From: Magnetococcales bacterium
GTDB taxonomy: Bacteria; Pseudomonadota; Magnetococcia; Magnetococcales; JADFWU01
Assembly (NCBI GenBank): GCA_015234045.1
Contig: JADFWU010000087.1
Coordinates: forward strand, 1-7,475
Direction of reading: 5' to 3'
Length of the DNA: 7,475 bases
The translations under genes and the position numbers were made by a program. Positions within the stretch are counted from its first letter, which is position 1. Every line of letters starts with the position of its first letter. A model generated the notes under the pieces. That model ran no database searches, was not told where the DNA came from, and was given only the letters and a program-made list of their open reading frames with translations. Of the stretch, positions 6,599 to 7,475 are shown one piece after another.

Positions 6599-6685
6599 TA
6601 TAGTAATTTCGTCTAAAATCTGAACAGTCAGCCGTTCCAGCCCTGGTTGTGATTCATTGTCTAATTTCGGATCGAAATCACTATA
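6599..6685. mobile_element. MITE-like element, short copy (87 bp)
   Basis: TATAGTAATTTCG (6599-6611) and CGAAATCACTATA (6673-6685) form 13-bp terminal inverted repeats with one mismatch. The body matches the outer parts of 2139-2309 gaplessly at 79 of 87 positions, with CAGTCAGCCGTTCCAGCC identical in both. It lacks the 84-bp segment and its 12-bp repeats. It contains no coding capacity. Bounding TA dinucleotides fit TA-targeted insertion. It lies upstream of the rubredoxin gene, just beyond its candidate promoter, and could influence expression. Confidence 0.75.
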
Positions 6686-6703
6686 CCATCATTTGATGTA
6701 AGA

Positions 6704-6726
6704 GTTAGGCCGTTGAATGACGGGTA
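6704..6726 (+). repeat. 23-bp dispersed repeat, copy 2
   Basis: GTTAGGC followed by CGTTGAATGACGGGTA matches 2118-2140 at 21 of 23 positions. It starts 18 bp after the right end of the short MITE-like element, with a small palindrome CATCATTTGATG (6687-6698) between them. The element and this repeat therefore occur in opposite order at the two loci. Confidence 0.6.
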
Positions 6727-7042
6727 CACGCTTTGCTGCCTGTTTCATCCGGTAATTGCGTAACTCCTATGATGATGAAAAATACCATATTATCTTATTC
6801 TATTCTCATGAAAAATCCCTTCTATCGCTATAATCAAACTCAGATTGCACGTTAATTTTGTATGGCCAAATATCCGCGACTCTGTCATCCTGACTATGGT
6901 CTGAAGTGCTTCATGCAATGATGGAAAATATCAGCTTATTCAGTGTTAATGAGGTGATGAAGAGAGATTAGGTGAGGTGTTCAGGGCCCGGAAGCAAGAA
7001 GAGAGATTTCTAAGTGACCTTCAATAACAGAGTATTTATCAA
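6727..7042. other. Gene-poor stretch upstream of the membrane sensor gene
   Basis: No supported gene, RNA or strong promoter is seen. Short AT-rich open frames exist (for example 28 codons from 6769) but lack ribosome binding sites and any recognisable motif. A stop at 7025-7027 in the frame of the following gene limits its start to 7043. Together with the element and repeat before it, the span may be remodelled DNA, but no transposase remnant can be recognised. Confidence 0.5.
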
Positions 7043-7475
7043 TGCCTACAGAGCGTAAGATAAACCAAAAAAGTTTGAAGATTCCATATTTCTCTATCGT
7101 TATTAATTTGATACTGGTGGTAGGAATATATCTGATCATCACTGATTCAGTGAGTACGTCATTGAATACGGCCATTACCCGAGCAACACAGGCGGGAAAC
7201 ACGGCTGTTACCCGCATTTTTATCAATGAGGTTTATCCGGAATTTAGACAAGATCTCCAATTGACCAATGACAGCAGGCTTGCGAAGTCCACACTCACCG
7301 AAGAGGAGCTGAAAAGAGTGGATAAACGGGTCCGATCTTTCATGTTTGGGACCGATCTTCTCAAGGCAAAGATCTATAATATCAATGGTGTTACTCTGTA
7401 TTCAAGCGATTTTTCACAAATCGGAGAAGATAAGCGCACAAGTCATGGTTTTGATTCGGCTGTGCGTGGTGTTCC
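7043..7475 (+). CDS. N-terminal part of a membrane sensor protein, cache-like (partial)
   Basis: 144 residues are visible before the window ends. A short basic cytoplasmic N-terminus leads to one membrane helix (about 14-33, IPYFSIVINLILVVGIYLII), then an extracytoplasmic helical stretch. After this comes LLKAKIYNINGVTLYSSDFS, followed by QIGEDKRTSHGF. In my knowledge this 'KIY-x-x-x-G-x-x-x-YSS-D-x-S-QIGEDK' pattern is typical of the periplasmic sensor of diguanylate cyclases, EAL proteins and some kinases. The output domain lies beyond the edge. The ATG at 7043 is the only sensible start, because an in-frame TAA lies 15 bp upstream and no GTG or TTG comes between. No good ribosome binding site precedes it. 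Confidence 0.85.

Noticed and set aside
6867-6929. Short forward frame reading KYPRLCHPDYGLKCF, considered as a transposase remnant
   Set aside because: Only about 20 codons, no recognised transposase motif and no flanking frame that extends it.
6981-7226. 81-codon reverse open frame opposite the sensor gene start
   Set aside because: Opposite-strand shadow of a gene with a clear membrane helix and cache-like motif. No motif of its own.

Overview
The window looks like ordinary chromosome from a gammaproteobacterium of moderate GC, possibly a sulfur-oxidiser or Chromatiales-type lineage. This placement rests on the AspRS type, a DUF2333 protein that I know mainly from Gammaproteobacteria, and an FNR/Anr-type operator. 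No marker fixes the genus.

Layout. At the left edge is the last 36 codons of an unidentified forward gene, followed by aspS (175-2034, aspartyl-tRNA synthetase) and a strong, probably bidirectional terminator (2066-2101). Next is a 171-bp MITE-like element (2139-2309). It carries an 84-bp internal segment containing a 12-bp tandem repeat, and its right terminal repeat supplies the stop codon of the next gene. On the reverse strand is a two-gene two-component operon. It encodes a histidine kinase with a periplasmic NMT1/THI5-like substrate-binding domain (2985-4814) and an OmpR/PhoB-type response regulator (2305-2988). The two overlap by 4 bp, and an FNR-like palindrome (4851-4864) lies 36 bp upstream of the kinase start codon.

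Divergent from the kinase is a single-pass membrane protein of the DUF2333 family (5087-6148). It converges on a small rubredoxin gene with an unusual CX4C first knuckle (6287-6511, reverse), with a hairpin between them. Upstream of the rubredoxin is a second, 87-bp copy of the MITE-like element (6599-6685), about 91% identical to the first once the 84-bp segment is removed. Both copies lie close to a 23-bp sequence repeated at 21/23 identity. A 480-bp gene-poor stretch leads to the N-terminal part of a membrane sensor protein (7043 to the window end), probably a cache-type sensor for a GGDEF, EAL or kinase output.

How the parts relate. Only the kinase and regulator are clearly a functional unit: a periplasmic ligand would be sensed and relayed through H391 to D53 of the regulator. 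The ligand and target genes are not visible here. aspS, DUF2333 and rubredoxin look like independent transcription units. The most noteworthy signals are the MITE pair with its internal tandem expansion and gene-end capture, the FNR-like site at a kinase with a substrate-binding-protein sensor, and the CX4C rubredoxin.
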